A program made the translations under genes and the position numbers. The notes under the pieces were generated by a model. It was not told where the DNA came from. It searched no databases and saw only the letters and a list, made by a program, of their open reading frames with translations. From Argopecten irradians (taxonomy: Eukaryota; Mollusca; Bivalvia; Pectinida; Pectinidae), in assembly GCF_041381155.1 (NCBI RefSeq), contig NC_091134.1, positions 39,329,338 through 39,393,337 of the forward strand: a stretch of 64,000 nt of DNA, read 5' to 3'. This document shows positions 1 through 12,860 of the stretch, piece by piece. Position 1 is the stretch's first letter. Every line of letters begins with the position of its first letter.

Positions 1-244
1 TTTAAAAATGTATAGTTATTTTTTATATCAACAAAGTTAGGGAGTATACTGGAATAAGCTTGTCCGTCTGTCCTTAGAGAGAGAAAATGCTGTTAAGTGT
101 TAGCCACTGACTTACAATTCTAGTTTGGCTTATGGATTTAATTGCTTCCGTCTACACATTTGGTGCTAAGGATCACTGGCAAGGATGAAAAATTTGTATT
201 ATGCAGGCTAACATCCAAAGGCTCGGATTAAAATTTCTCCTATA

Positions 245-645
245 CTTAACAGGGTTATCCCACGGTTGCTAGGGAAAAGATAACTATCTATTACAGGAGT
301 AGGGAAAGGACAATTCACACGCGCTAAACAATGACGTGACGTCATCAATACATGTGGTGCCTATTGTCGTTGAGGTCATTAATTTTGACGCACTGTGACG
401 TTCCTATGATGGCGGCGCTTTGGAATTATTTATAAAAACTGCATTTTAATATGTTTCGTAAAAGTATGGGAGAAAAATAATCAAACATGGGTCTATCAAG
501 TGGACAGGGATATCTCAACCCACGTGAAAGACATTGGCCGCCAACCTTGAGATCGGCAAGCCTCAGGTTGACCAGCCAAAATCTTTCACTCAGGTTGAGA
601 TTTCCCTGTCCACTTGACAGACCCATGTAAGATTATATTAGTCTT
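245..645. mobile_element. Repeat family D, copy 1, ending in a large palindrome
   Basis: This stretch aligns by eye with 37400-37690. Shared landmarks in the same order are a cagggt-atccca-ggttgctagggaaaagataa start, a gtcatcaatacatg block, a gtatgggag block and a fold-back end. The end is a hairpin: arms at about 486-520 and 593-627 are nearly perfect reverse complements around a spacer of about 70 bases, which contains a second pair of complementary segments (gtgaaag / ctttcac). No ORF in it looks real. It resembles a non-autonomous fold-back or MITE-type transposon; the superfamily is not assigned. Confidence 0.6.
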
Positions 646-724
646 TTGTTCAATTCTATATTGTTGTTAAGTTGATTCGTAAGTAAAATATTAAAGAAAT
701 CATTGTTTTGTTTGTAAAAAATAC

Positions 725-730
725 TTTATT
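725..730 (-). terminator. Candidate poly(A) signal of the 12-exon minus-strand gene
   Basis: TTTATT on the plus strand reads AATAAA on the minus strand, about 550 bases past the stop codon at 1276. It is a common hexamer in an A+T-rich sequence, so the assignment is weak. Confidence 0.3.
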
Positions 731-1275
731 TATATTTAAATATTCAAAAGGTGATAAATGAAAACTAGATGATGGTAATAAAAGAACATTGTCCAGTAAC
801 ACATTAAATGGATGTGAACACAGAACAACAAAATAAATGTGCTAATAAAAATGTCTGCATGTGCACCAAAACATAACTCTTACTTACGTCACTTTCTCTC
901 AACGTTTGTGCATGATTATCGTTTAACAAAAACACCATTTCAAACATCTAGACGCTAGACTTCATTCACTCCAAGAAACTTGAACAGTTTTATTGAAGCC
1001 AATCACATAGAAGACTAGAATAGATGGTGGCATCATTTCTTTTTTCTGTCTTGTTCTGATAACATTACTAAGACTGCTTGAATTTCTCATCAGATATTCA
1101 CTCAAGTTTATCAAAAAGTTAATTCTGCCAAAGAGTAACATTTATATACATTAATCATCTTCCCTGTAAATTCTTTTAGGAAGGATTCAACACATGTAAA
1201 TATTGTCTATAACTTGTTTGCCAGTGACCTCTGCCTCCTATGATGTCTCGATATTCCTGCCAGCTTTCATGTAGT

Positions 1276-4200
1276 TCATCCAGTTGCTACTAAGGCATTT
1301 AGCCTCCTGAAAACAAAATCACATATAATTTAATTAATAATATTCTATACAAATAGGTTCTGAAAAGGAAGATACTGTATTCGACCCAATATGTGCCTGG
1401 GCGTTCAGAAAGCTGAAAAAATGAAAAGGTGCAACAAGACGAAAATTATTGCAAATCTATACAGTTTTGTGTAGTTTTGGTATTCATCTATGCCTGGGTA
1501 AATGAGATTGAGGCCTCAAAAAGGGGGAGGGGCAATTATAGGGACATCCGCATTTATTGGGTCGAATACAGTATGTATAATTTCCAGTATTCAAAATTTG
1601 TAAAAAGGGGTGAAATTGTAGATCTTATGAAACTTATACACATTACAATACTTACAATGACCTTGGTCTTAGTCCTAATTTCGTCCATGGTGAGAGGCAG
1701 TGGTACAGCTTTGGGCCGATTTGATTCTCTAGACTGTAATCTTCTGTACAAAGGAAAGTAAAACGGGTTGTTAATACTACATGTATATACGTGTATGAAC
1801 CTGTCATTTGATGGTGAAGGAAAACTGCTGTGTCTACAAATCTGAGTCAATTAATCATTGTGTTCATCAGAACCAAATGTTTATAGTACGTACTTGTAGT
1901 AGTATAGTAGTCCAGAAAAGAACTAGTTACCTGCGAAAACCTGATGTCTTGCTCCCCCTTGACTGTAGACTTCCACGAGATGCCAGACTACTCCTTGATT
2001 GTAGAGATGCCCGCGAGTGGTTACTTCCATTACTCGATGATCCTCTACTGCGGTCATCCTGCATCAGTTGACCACCGATCTCGCCCACCTCTAGGTCCTG
2101 TTGTGAGATGTATTGGTCCTCTGGAGCTGGCAGTACAGATATCTGTGACAAGATATAAAATATTACAATCTGAAGGGTCTACTGCTTGTATAATGTCAGT
2201 CTTACAAACTTTAGAACATTTAAATTACAGACGCTGCCAGAATCTTAATTGCTATAAACACATCATGACATAAAGTACCAAATTTATCCCCGAGTTTGTA
2301 ACAAACACAGTACGTATACACAGTCCTAAACCATAAATAGGTCTTCATCAAGTCTTATACTAATCACTGGCTATCTAATCTCTCATATGGTTTATATAAG
2401 AACTCATTAAATATTTCAAAAATATCTTAACTAGTAGATGGACATTCATGGTTAATGTACATTTATTGCAAATTAATTTTAATACGATCCTAAGTGACAC
2501 TGCGAAATAATTCGTGGATATAGAAATGTAATTTGACCTTGATAATAGTTGAGTTTCATATTCATCAACCGATTTTAAATCTAAAGATTTTGATTATCAA
2601 ATGAAGACACAGCTATACAGTAAAAGATGTTTATAACAAACACCCAATAAATTCATGGTTTAGTGGTTTTAATTCCCCATCAAACTTTCTATATGTTTGT
2701 AATATGTGTATAATGGATTTATGCTTATAACAAAGTGATTTTGTTGGTTCCCAGAGGTTCGTTATAACCATGTTTTACTGTACTGTACTTGTACAAGACC
2801 TCAATCAAAACAATTTATATACACACATATACTTGGCATGCAAGTTTAACAAGGACAACTTCCAATTTTATGAAGTCCTTTTTACAAAATAACATAGCTT
2901 TTTGCAATGTGCCACACAAAAGTGCATTACACTGCAGTGGGCTTATGATGGACAGATGATGCATGTTATTGACATCACACAATAGCACATACATATAACA
3001 TATTTTTTTTATATTTGAATATTTGTCGAAATAATAATATAAATGTGCAATTATTGATGATTATGATACTGCTAGTGTCTTAGATTTCAATTAAGATCGC
3101 AATTATTTTAAAACTTTTGATGCTTTATGCAAAGCATGGTTCTTTTTTTTTCAGGAACTATTTTTATGTTCAAACCACCTTCAATAGAACAAATATGGAA
3201 GCCACTTCTAGTTTATTATTGATAAATTTAAAGGAAACTTTTTGACTTTTGGTGAATATGACACAGCTGAATGATAAGGTTGTATGCTTGTGTGCTTGTG
3301 TTTTCAAACTCAAGGCAAAGCCAAGTGCATTTCAATACAGGGTATATACATGTGTTAGTGTTTAACACGACATTGCACATCACAACATAGAGAGGGGATA
3401 AACATACAAAGTTCTGCATTCCACTATACATGGACGCCTGCAAAAAGAATCGCTAAAACATCACAACTGGACTCTCCACCACAGCGACTACTGTTACATC
3501 ACATTCTGGGTTTCTTAAGCATAAATTATGTAATGAAATTACAAAAAAAAAAGAAATCACATTTAGTCTAAAGCATGTTCACATCTATAATGGGATCCAC
3601 AAAAATATAAGACTTATAATAAAAGGGAATCTCACGATGACTTGAATAAGACCTATATATTCTTTCCAAAAAAAAAAAAAAACCCAGAACTGAATCAAAG
3701 ATAGTAAGAAGGTTAAGGAATATCAATTCACAGCTACCAAGTATTAATTTTTCGTTCAGTTAAAGGGAGACAATTGCAAATTGTACATTGGCTGAAAATT
3801 ATCACTTTGCAACTTCCCTGGGTATAATTAACACATGATGATTTAGGATGGGTAGGAAAACAGGGACAAATTAGGTTACAGAAAACTGCCATTTTTAAAA
3901 AAGAAATTCTGTAAGTTTGGCTTTCAGGAGAAAAAAGGTTTTGGATTTAAGCCTCTAAATAAGACTAAGGGAAGAAAAGGTTTTGGATTTAGGCCTCAAA
4001 ACATTTTTACTTCTTACGTAAAAATCAGTTGGTTGATGCTGTAAAATATTATCACGTCTAATTCAGCTGTGTAGTTTTACCATGCAATAAAATTACATTT
4101 GATTTTAGGTATGGTAGACAATCATCAAGCTTTAAATTATAATTGAAACTTCAAAAGAATAAATGTGGTTGCAATACAACAGTCCATGCCTACTTCTTTT

Positions 4201-7200
4201 GCTACTACAGCGTTTAAAATATAAAATAAATTATACATATACAAATGTACATGCAAGTAAACAGAATTGACAACCAAGGTCATAGATCTAATTACATGCA
4301 CAAGCAAAGTAATTATTTCATACATGTATCATATACAATTTTACTAACTGTAGTGTATCATTAATACAAGTACTATGTACTACAACAAAAGCTGATACCC
4401 CTGGTAAGGTTAAAGACATCGCTATGTACACTTGTACCTACCACATCCCGTAAGGAGTTTCCATCCAGTATACTGCCAATCTCACCATGGTTTTCCATTA
4501 TTCTGTAAAAATAAACCATTTCACAATCAAATATCTAATATGTATTATATTGGAATAAGAAATCTAACATTCCATCTTTGCATACACAACAGAGTTATCT
4601 GCCCTTGCAGGTAGGTACTGATTCTGACATCATATTTTTAAGAGTATGACATCATTTGTTTTCAAAGAAAATGATGTTTTTGTTTACAAAGTAATTATGT
4701 CATAATCGATACCTACCTGCAAGGGAAATAACTCAATAATATGCAAAGACAGAATAAGAATATGTGGAAAAATAGGAATGTAGACCAGTTATAAGATGCT
4801 GACCTTAGACTCACAAATGTCTTGAATCCAATTACTAATTGATTAATTAATTAGTAAGTTAAGTACCTATGTTTGGCTAAATATTATCTAGAATTGATTT
4901 ACAGTTGACCTATTTCCATCATGATATCCTAGAATACCCTACCTGCTAGCTGCAGCACTGTGTGCCATAGCCATTTGGTGCATTCGATGTAACTTGCGAA
5001 GGAATTTCTTCCTCTGTTTGATCCTCACTTTTAATTCAGCCTGCCTTTGAATCTGTAAAACATTTTTTATAGAAATCTTAACTGATCTAAAAATACAACA
5101 CCAGTCAATAAAAAATGTCCCCCTGCATTCATGACATATGTATGAAATTGAACTGTACAGGACAGACATGGGTAATACTATGGATAAAAACCCATTTTAT
5201 GGTAGGGGCATACTTGTTACTACAGTACGATAATAATTGTGAAATAATAAAACGAAATGGAAAGTAAAATTATGTTTTATAATATTGTTTCTGATCATGG
5301 TGGACAGAATGCTGTTATGCCTACCTCCTCTGGGTCGGCAGGTTTCTCCCCGAGGTCCATTGAGAAACACTTCAGTGGTGGCATCTGAGGCTGTACAAAT
5401 GAAAAACACAGGCTGTCACATAAATAATGTAAAACTTTCAAAGTCAGAGTTTAGTATTTTGTTTAGTTTGAAACATAAAGCATCAGAATTTTTACTGCAA
5501 AAAAATCTACGTCTAGAAATTTCGCACTTGTAATGAAACAGCTGAAAAATGTTCTAGGAAGCTTTAGCAATGATTTTAGAAATGTTAGTTAAATTAGAGT
5601 TAGATGATCTGGTTTGCAAAATGCAGTAAAAACAATGGTATTGTTGATATTTGAACAACTGTAGAGCACCAGTATTGATGACTCTCCTTTTGTATTGATG
5701 AATTTGGTGAATGTTGCCTGGCATTGGTCATGACATTCTGGTAATACTCACACGGAGAGGGTTTATTTTTCTATGAACTGGAGCATAAGGACTAGGGGAC
5801 CATAAAAACTGTGCCTTGAAAAGAATGGATCATTGCATAGTGTCTTAATGATGTCCTCTTGCCGTGGCAATAACTTATGAGGAAAAGTGATGATGTCCTT
5901 ATGACGTCAATGTTTTCCAACATGATCAAATGTACAATGTATTTTTTTTATTTCATTCAAGAAAACTTGAATTGAAAACTTGAATTGCAATATACCTTAT
6001 TGTTCCAAAAGATCTATTTTGCTGCTCAAACATGTCAAAAGTTATAAAATTTTAAAAGTGAAATATAATCTATGGGACATCCTGTACCTTAAAGTTATAT
6101 GTGCCGTATTTTTCATACTCACGAATCAAGATGAGTTTTTAATGTTATTCATCACCAAAAATTACCAACTTTTTGAAAATTACAGTACTTTCAATGCATA
6201 GGTTTTAATTTTACATGTACAAATAAGAGCTGAAAATGAATTTTGGCAGTACTGCCAAAAATCATTTATTTACATCAATAGTGAAGTGAAATAAGTACAT
6301 ACGGTCAGACCATGAAGCCAAATTGTGGTCTACAATTTCATTACACATTTTTACAACTTTATTAGTAATTGTAAAGTGATTTCTGCAGGTATGTTTCCAT
6401 GAAAACATATTTAAGGCATAAAAACAACAATTTTTCAGTACAAAATTTCTGTGTTATAACTAACGTTTATAAGTCGTCTGAAGCCATTTGAATGATTTTT
6501 ACAGCTTTATTCATCAAACCTTATGATTTTTAATAGATTAACGATGAAAAAATAACATGTCAAAATTTTTGCCCAGTTACGGCACATATAACTTTAATAT
6601 TCACATGTATTTGTAAAATTTTAAATATTGTTGAAGTCCTCAATTAGAAGTCAAAGACCTTATTTTTTCTCTCCCCACCACTCCCTGAAATGGGATAGAA
6701 TCTTAAGATTTTGGCAAAGAACTCAAATTGGTTGAAAAGTTCTCAAATTGTTAGATTGTACAAGTTGATTATACCTTTGGGAAACGTTTTTCTAGATCAG
6801 AGGGACCTTGTTTTTTGGATGTAGCTGTTTTTGTCTGCTGTAAAAAAAAACCAAGCATACATTATGAACGGTTGATGTAAATTTTAGGTGAAAAATGAAA
6901 GTTAAACATATATTTACTTAATCATATAGATAAGGAATATGGAGACATAATTTTTATACTGTTCAAATTAGAATCTTTACCAGTACAGAACAACAATTCA
7001 GTATTCTAATTCTATAAATCAATATACCCTACTTGGTGATGAACCATGCACCACTTGACAAAATATATGCATTAACTATACTTGTGAGCAAATTCTATCA
7101 CATAAAATGTTTATTTTCATTTCAATAAAATTAAAGCTACATTTAAAGATGCTCCATCGCCGACAGAGCATAAATGATATTCATCATTTGAACAATATTT

Positions 7201-10200
7201 GGTGTTAAATCATATCTTTATGTCTTATTAACACAAAAAATAATATAAAATCAATTATTTTACCTTTGGTGCATGGGCAATCAGTATTTCATTCCATATA
7301 GCATATAGTGCTATGGAATTTTTTCGGGATGCATTTAATTATTTTATTTTTAACTTAAAATAAAATAAGAAGCTCAAACTTTTCAATGGTGGTAATGGTG
7401 TAAAGTAAGTAACTTTTGTAACTGAAGAAAAATACTTAATAGTCTGCTCCTGTTTTTGATAGTGAAAAAATACCATTTGTCAGCGGTGGAGCATCTTTTT
7501 TGGTGAATTTAGCAAAATTATGACTATGTTTTTTTTCTGTTTTGAAATAAATTTGTACTTATTATGTTATAAAATAACATGTTACGGTAAGAGCAGACAG
7601 TATCTCATTGTATTTAGGTGCAAACTGGTGAGTAACTGCCCACTCCTCCCTTGTGGGCGGCCGAGAGCCTTCTGCGATGTGGCTGAGAGAACGAGGATTT
7701 GTGGGCGGAACTTTGGGTAAGCTTGCAACAGTACTACCTACTACAGATCCAGCATCTGTTGATTGACAAATGATAGAACATGTGTAAAGAGAAATATCAG
7801 AGATGATATAATTACTTAAATCTATCATTGATCAGTCCTACCGTTCGGTGATCATGAAGTCACAAAATTCACATCAAATGTTGACATCACAATCATATGG
7901 ACTAATCGACAGTAAATTAAAATTTACCCAAGTCATTTTGGGGTCCCCAAACCACCGTATACTCTCACATCAATAATTGAACCAATAGTATCTTGCTAAC
8001 ATCGTTTTCTTTACAAGAATAAAATATTGTCTTATATTGTTTGTATATTTTGCTTTTTGAATTATTCAGTTTGTATTATGTATAGTCAAACCTGATATTA
8101 ATGCTATTGGCAGGGTCACACAGTATATCTGAGTTTTTTTCTAACATTCAAGTTTATTGAGGTTGAATGTTTGGTGTAAGGTATTTGTGGGACCAATGAA
8201 ATGAAGGCTTTAGGTCTATCAAACTACCTGGGTATATGCTAGTAAATGATAAACTCACCTGAACTTTTTGAACTTTTGAAATAAGAATTATAGACTTCTG
8301 GTTTCTTTATATCTTCTCTGAACTTATCGACATCATATTGTGTCTTTAGTTTCCCTTCCTTCATCAGCCTGTCCTGAAGCTCAATCACCTGTGAAAATCA
8401 CAATACAAGCTTGTTACAGATCTGTGGTGCACATTATACAACATTAATGAATAGAACATTTATATTTCATATGATTCACATCCTTGCAGATATCTACAAC
8501 ATGTATATGTTAGGATCCAGTGTTATTGAGAGAATCAATAACATTTATGGTTATAATATAGTGCATTTCATTCCCTATCAAGGTTTATGTGAGATGTTTT
8601 AACAAGTGTATAACAAACTATGTGTATAGCATAGAGGTTCATTAGGCCAAAAAAAATGTCTCTTTAGGGTTAAATTGGCGCAAAAAAATAGGGTTGGTAG
8701 GTCAGGATTTTTTTTTTTTTTTAAATAATGGTCGGAACCGGAAAATTAGAGTCGGTCGGGTAACCTTAAACAAACATATTTTTTCGGGGCCTTATAGCAG
8801 TGTTTTGCTGTACCACATTAGGAGTCTATGCCTTGAGAAATGAATATGGTGATAGAGGAGGCTAGAAGAATTATGCCTTTGAAGTTATGAACACTTAGAT
8901 ATATGTGTATGTGTACCTTAGCTATTTCAGACTTAGGCATGTCCTTCAAGAAATCACTGTTTGAAGTTAAGACATGTTTCTCCATTCGCCTTTTGAACAC
9001 TGGTTTCTCTTGCTTCTGCTGTAAAAAGATCACTCAAAATTATAAATAGCAAATAAAAACATAAACAAATATAATTATATGAAAATGGCATTTTTTACGA
9101 GAAAAAGTGTATTTATTTAGTTTTTAGTCTTAAACATTATATCAAAGATAGTGTTTTGAATAAGCCACCTTTAGAACCAGAAAAAGGTGCCATTTAACTA
9201 AAGTGCCCCTTTTACCGATTCCTCCTGCTCCCCCGGTTGTGAAGTTCCCTCTCGAGGTGTGTGTAGTCTTGTCATCATGTGTGACACCTTCTTTGAGAAA
9301 TACTGACTTCCTTCTGGCATGCTCTGTCGCTCTTCCATTAACTGTTGATACCTCTGCAAAATCAGAAAACCTACAATTAATTTCTGATAATATTACCATA
9401 TTTTTTGTCTGGCCCTGTACTTTATTGATTTATCATTTTATCTTAGTTTGCCACTATTGTCAAATGACAATTAGTATGGTACCAATGTACTGAATTTTTG
9501 ACATATCAATATCAAATAAACATGTGAAAAGGTTTTGCAATATTTAGCAGGCCTTTTTTTCTTACAATAACCAGATACATTGTGCACACATCGTATCTGT
9601 TATTCATGTATATACAACCTACCCATTATACCAGATTTCCTATAGAAAGCTCATTAATGCTAACATAGCTTTCATTTGGAATATGTATCAAGATTTCATG
9701 GTAAAGAAAAGACAAAGTACCTGAAGAAAAACCACCACCTGGCCATAGCAGCCGGTGGCAACTCAGTGATAAAAATGTTATGTCAAACGAGTATTACTTT
9801 TTTTCTCCTTTGCCCACAACTGATATTTGTATGAAATACACATTTATTATACAGAAGAATCATATTTCTTAATGAAGACAGGTATACAAGATCAATGCAT
9901 TTTCTCAGGTTAATAAATGACCTCTAACAAGGAACAGTAATGACCTCTAACAAGGTACAGTAAAATATTTTGATATTTCAATTTCAACATATCAGTCATA
10001 CATGTTGAACTTTCAATACTCTGTATTCAAAGTACTGAATTTCAAGGTAAACAAACTTTATAGCCTAATTAACTGGAAAAAATCTAAAATTCTAAACTGT
10101 TCAAACCAAACAGCTGTGCTATGCTTGTACTTAATCCATATTGTATCGAAAGATCATCTTAATCTGATGGATTAAAATTTTAATCTTAGGATTATAAAAC

Positions 10201-12257
10201 TACATATCCTTTAACAAACGGACTGGCTAATACTGCCACCTATCTGTACTAAAGGTCGAGTGTGTTATAGATCGAGAATTACTTTGGAGTAGTGTCAGTA
10301 TCGTAAAAGTTTTAATGATGTCCTCATATTTTCAAATCTTTTATCCGGTTTGTAAATCTATTAAATGTTTCCTCATTAAGAACATGTACCTTAATTAGTA
10401 GATAAAAAGTCTGAAGATCTTACCAGAATTTTCCTTCTATATATTATATTCATTATATGAGGCTTACTCTTTTCTTATATCAACTTTTAATCACGTCTTA
10501 AGGAAATTTCTAGTAATCAGAGTTAAAAAGCTGTGTTTCAAAGTATGAGAGGTTATTTAAAACCTCTTTCAAAGGTTTTTTTTGTGGATATCGCATACTT
10601 ATATGTGATTCAACAATATGTAAATATAAAGGACCTCAACTACAGAATTATTAATTAGAATGTTTCCTATCTTTGTACCTGTAATGAAGAATTTATGGGT
10701 TATTATCATAGATTCCAAAAAAAAAAAAGCATAAAACTCAACTGGAAATTCTCCATTTGTCTTAGAAAAACAGACACTAATAATTAGATTATTTCATTAC
10801 ATTTCTTTTAAATTAGTAAACAAAAAAACACCTCAATTAATCTAGCTTTATTGTCATATTAGCCAGAAACACAGAAAATGCATCAAAGCTTGTCACTCTA
10901 ACAAAAATATTCTCAGTATCAATCTCAAATTGGTAGGCAAATGACTAGTGCATCTCATTTGGGAAACCAAGCACCCTTGAATTTCACCAATATGTAATTC
11001 AATTACATATGTATACATGTGAACCAAGAAGTGTTTAGTTTCCATAAATATGTTGTAGCTTCATAATAATAAAGAGACAGATAGACTTAACACATTTAAT
11101 AAAATTCACAGGCCCAAATCTAAGTATACATATGGCATTTTAAGGCCTTTTTGTGTCCAATCAAGGAATCAAACCTTTACTATCTACATTATAAACATAT
11201 ATTTGGTGCATATACTATATATTGCAGCCAAACACCAAAAAATACAGAAGTTGAAAAAAGTAACAAATTGATCTAGATTCATTGTAAGTGCACTGGACCT
11301 AGAATATAACAACAAAAAAAGTTTCGTTTAAAAATCTGTATTAAATTTCTGCTCAACAATTTTGAAAGCTTTTGTCAATGAAAGCAGCATTAAATTTGTA
11401 AACATTTTTAAACTAGATGTGATTAGTTCTAAAAAATCATTTCATCATGCAACAGTTATCACATCAAACGAAAGTACCGAGTTTTCCCTCAACAAAACAG
11501 CTTGTAGAGACTGTGAAGTTCGGTAGTGATGTCGTATTTGTCTTGCTTGCTGTTTGAATAAAATATTATTGAATCATATGACACATTACATGTACCTGTC
11601 CAAAATATTAACATAATTTATGTTTTACAAATTAATAATAAGGAAAAGTAATTGAGCAACAAAGAAACAGTGTATGGTGAAAATCAATATACATCATATG
11701 TACATTATTATGGCACATACATGCATTATCTAATACTTGAAGTATTAACAATTACCAAAAAAGTTATAGTGCTCAAGGTAAGAAACAGATCTACACTGTG
11801 ATATCTGGTCAACTGATTGTTATTGTTGTGACATGTTTATCTTTTACTAGTACCTCTTCTCTCTTTTTGCGTCGTTTCTCCTTGGTATCTGTTTCTTCTG
11901 GCTCTTTTGCCACCTTTTTAGGTTGACGCTCTTTGCGAGCTCGACGAGCTTCCTGCAATACAAATATCAAAAGGTTAAACACAAATCATAACTTTTTCAA
12001 TTTTGACATCAAAATACAAGTTCAAATTTAACATGTAGACTTACCTTATATTTGTTTTCCTTTTCTTCCATTCCATATTCACTTAGTACATTCGGTAAGT
12101 TTGACTCGCTGTGAAGCTTTCCTTTATATCCACTTTTTATTCTAGTTAAGTCAACCCTGGGGACATTTTGACCCTGGGTGTCAATTTCCTCTTCATTTGT
12201 TTCTGGATTTTCTGTCTTCTGACTTACTACATTCTGCTCATCTTCATTTTCCTCCAT
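1276..12257 (-). CDS. Uncharacterised basic, charged coiled-coil-like protein, 12 exons
   Basis: Exons in transcription order: 12257-12045, 11952-11854, 9353-9216, 9018-8917, 8388-8259, 7755-7586, 6837-6775, 5390-5325, 5052-4943, 4502-4442, 2142-1931 and 1306-1276. They total 1395 bases, or 464 residues plus stop, with GT/AG at each junction and agreeing phases. The product starts MEENEDEQN. Residues 72-104 are Lys/Arg/Glu-rich. Residues 151-228 look helical and charged, with the segment KYDVDKF-like (YDVDKFREDIKKPEVYN). Residues about 348-370 are strongly basic (RIKQRKKFLRKLHRMHQ). The tail (about 415-452) is Ser/Arg-rich. No enzyme motif, signal peptide or membrane segment is visible, so an intracellular structural, microtubule or cilium-linked role is only a guess. 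The donor of exon 6 is uncertain: 7586 and 7637 both keep frame. If the last junction is not spliced, a TAA directly after position 1931 ends the protein about 9 residues earlier. I do not recognise the family. Confidence 0.72.
2143..4441. other. Intron 10 of the 12-exon minus-strand gene, no exon seen
   Basis: A+T-rich sequence with poly(A) and poly(T) runs, for example near 3540 and 3670. A small direct repeat with the words gttttggattta and gcctc occurs at about 3940 and 3980. I see no supported exon or recognisable mobile element. Confidence 0.5.
4571..4754. mobile_element. MITE family A, copy 1 (intronic)
   Basis: A short element of about 184 bases with long terminal inverted repeats. 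The left arm reads ctttgcat, then cagagttatctgccc, then ttgcaggtaggta. The right arm carries the reverse complement (tacctacctgcaaggg, aactcaataatatgcaaag). The middle contains gacat/gtcat words. Related copies lie at 23099-23504, 30552-30705 and 33479-33665. It sits in intron 9 of the 12-exon gene and has no coding capacity, so it is read as a non-autonomous DNA transposon. Confidence 0.75.
7143..7500. mobile_element. TIR element family B, copy 1 (intronic)
   Basis: About 358 bases, starting TTAAAGATGCTCCATCGCC and ending in the reverse-complement form cagcggtggagcatctttt. The interior matches 58725-59091 in reverse orientation and 36446-36592 in part, sharing the words tcaatggtggtaatggtgtaaa and agtaagtaactttt. 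It lies in intron 6 of the 12-exon gene and has no ORF. Confidence 0.72.
8641..8800. repeat. Degenerate interspersed repeat with GGTCGG words
   Basis: An island with ttaaattggcgcaaaaaaat, ggttggtaggtcagg, a poly(T) run and ggtcggaaccgg / gtcggtcggg, unlike its A+T-rich intronic surroundings. It is probably a decayed interspersed repeat. No second copy is seen in this window. Confidence 0.3.
9354..11853. other. Intron 2 of the 12-exon minus-strand gene (2.5 kb), no exon seen
   Basis: A+T-rich sequence with no supported exon. A short tandem duplication of the words tgacctctaacaagg and acagtaa lies at 9917-9962. No clear transposon ends were found. Confidence 0.5.
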
Positions 12258-12747
12258 CTACATACAAAAATGATTTTTATTATCAAAACGCTATATATAA
12301 TCATATTGACATGTATTACTGTAAATTTATACCTGGGACAAGAGCTTGCTTGAAGAAGTCTTAATGATTAACTTAATGATTAACATGAATGTGAAAAAAA
12401 TATGTTATATCATAATTATTATACAGTAGCTGTTGTAGGATATTGAAATACGTGTAAGCCTATAGCAATACTAAATAGCATTATTAGTGTTTACTTTTTC
12501 ATTCATCTATTACCTTCACTACTCCACATATTTTCACATTCTACAGCATATATCTGTAGTCATCAATGACCAAGGTGACATGTCAACTGTACAGTATGTA
12601 TTCATCTTCATCTCATTCTCTCCATCATTGGCATTTGACACGACCCGAATAATCGCTTTCTAAGGAATTTTTTTTAAAATTTCAACCCTTTATACCTTGA
12701 GAATGTTTACATAAAAGTATTTTTGATATCTTAGTTAAATGCATTAC

Positions 12748-12860
12748 CTTGCTACCAAACAGGTATAAGTCCTATGACAGGTAAACACACGTGAAGCGTC
12801 AGAAGTGCACATTTAGTCCGCCATTATTGTTTACGTTGTCCATGGTTGCGATCAAACTAA
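12748..12860 (-). promoter_or_regulatory. Putative 5' UTR exon and promoter side of the 12-exon minus-strand gene
   Basis: The start codon at 12257 lies three bases after a splice-acceptor-like tag, which suggests an intron in the 5' UTR. A matching minus-strand donor (CAAG followed by GTAATG) ends at 12748. The stretch upstream on the minus strand (12780-12900) is locally richer in CpG than its surroundings. The transcription start cannot be fixed, and no TATA box is claimed. Confidence 0.35.

Noticed and set aside
426-626. A 66-codon minus-strand ORF
   Set aside because: It lies across the palindromic end of repeat family D.
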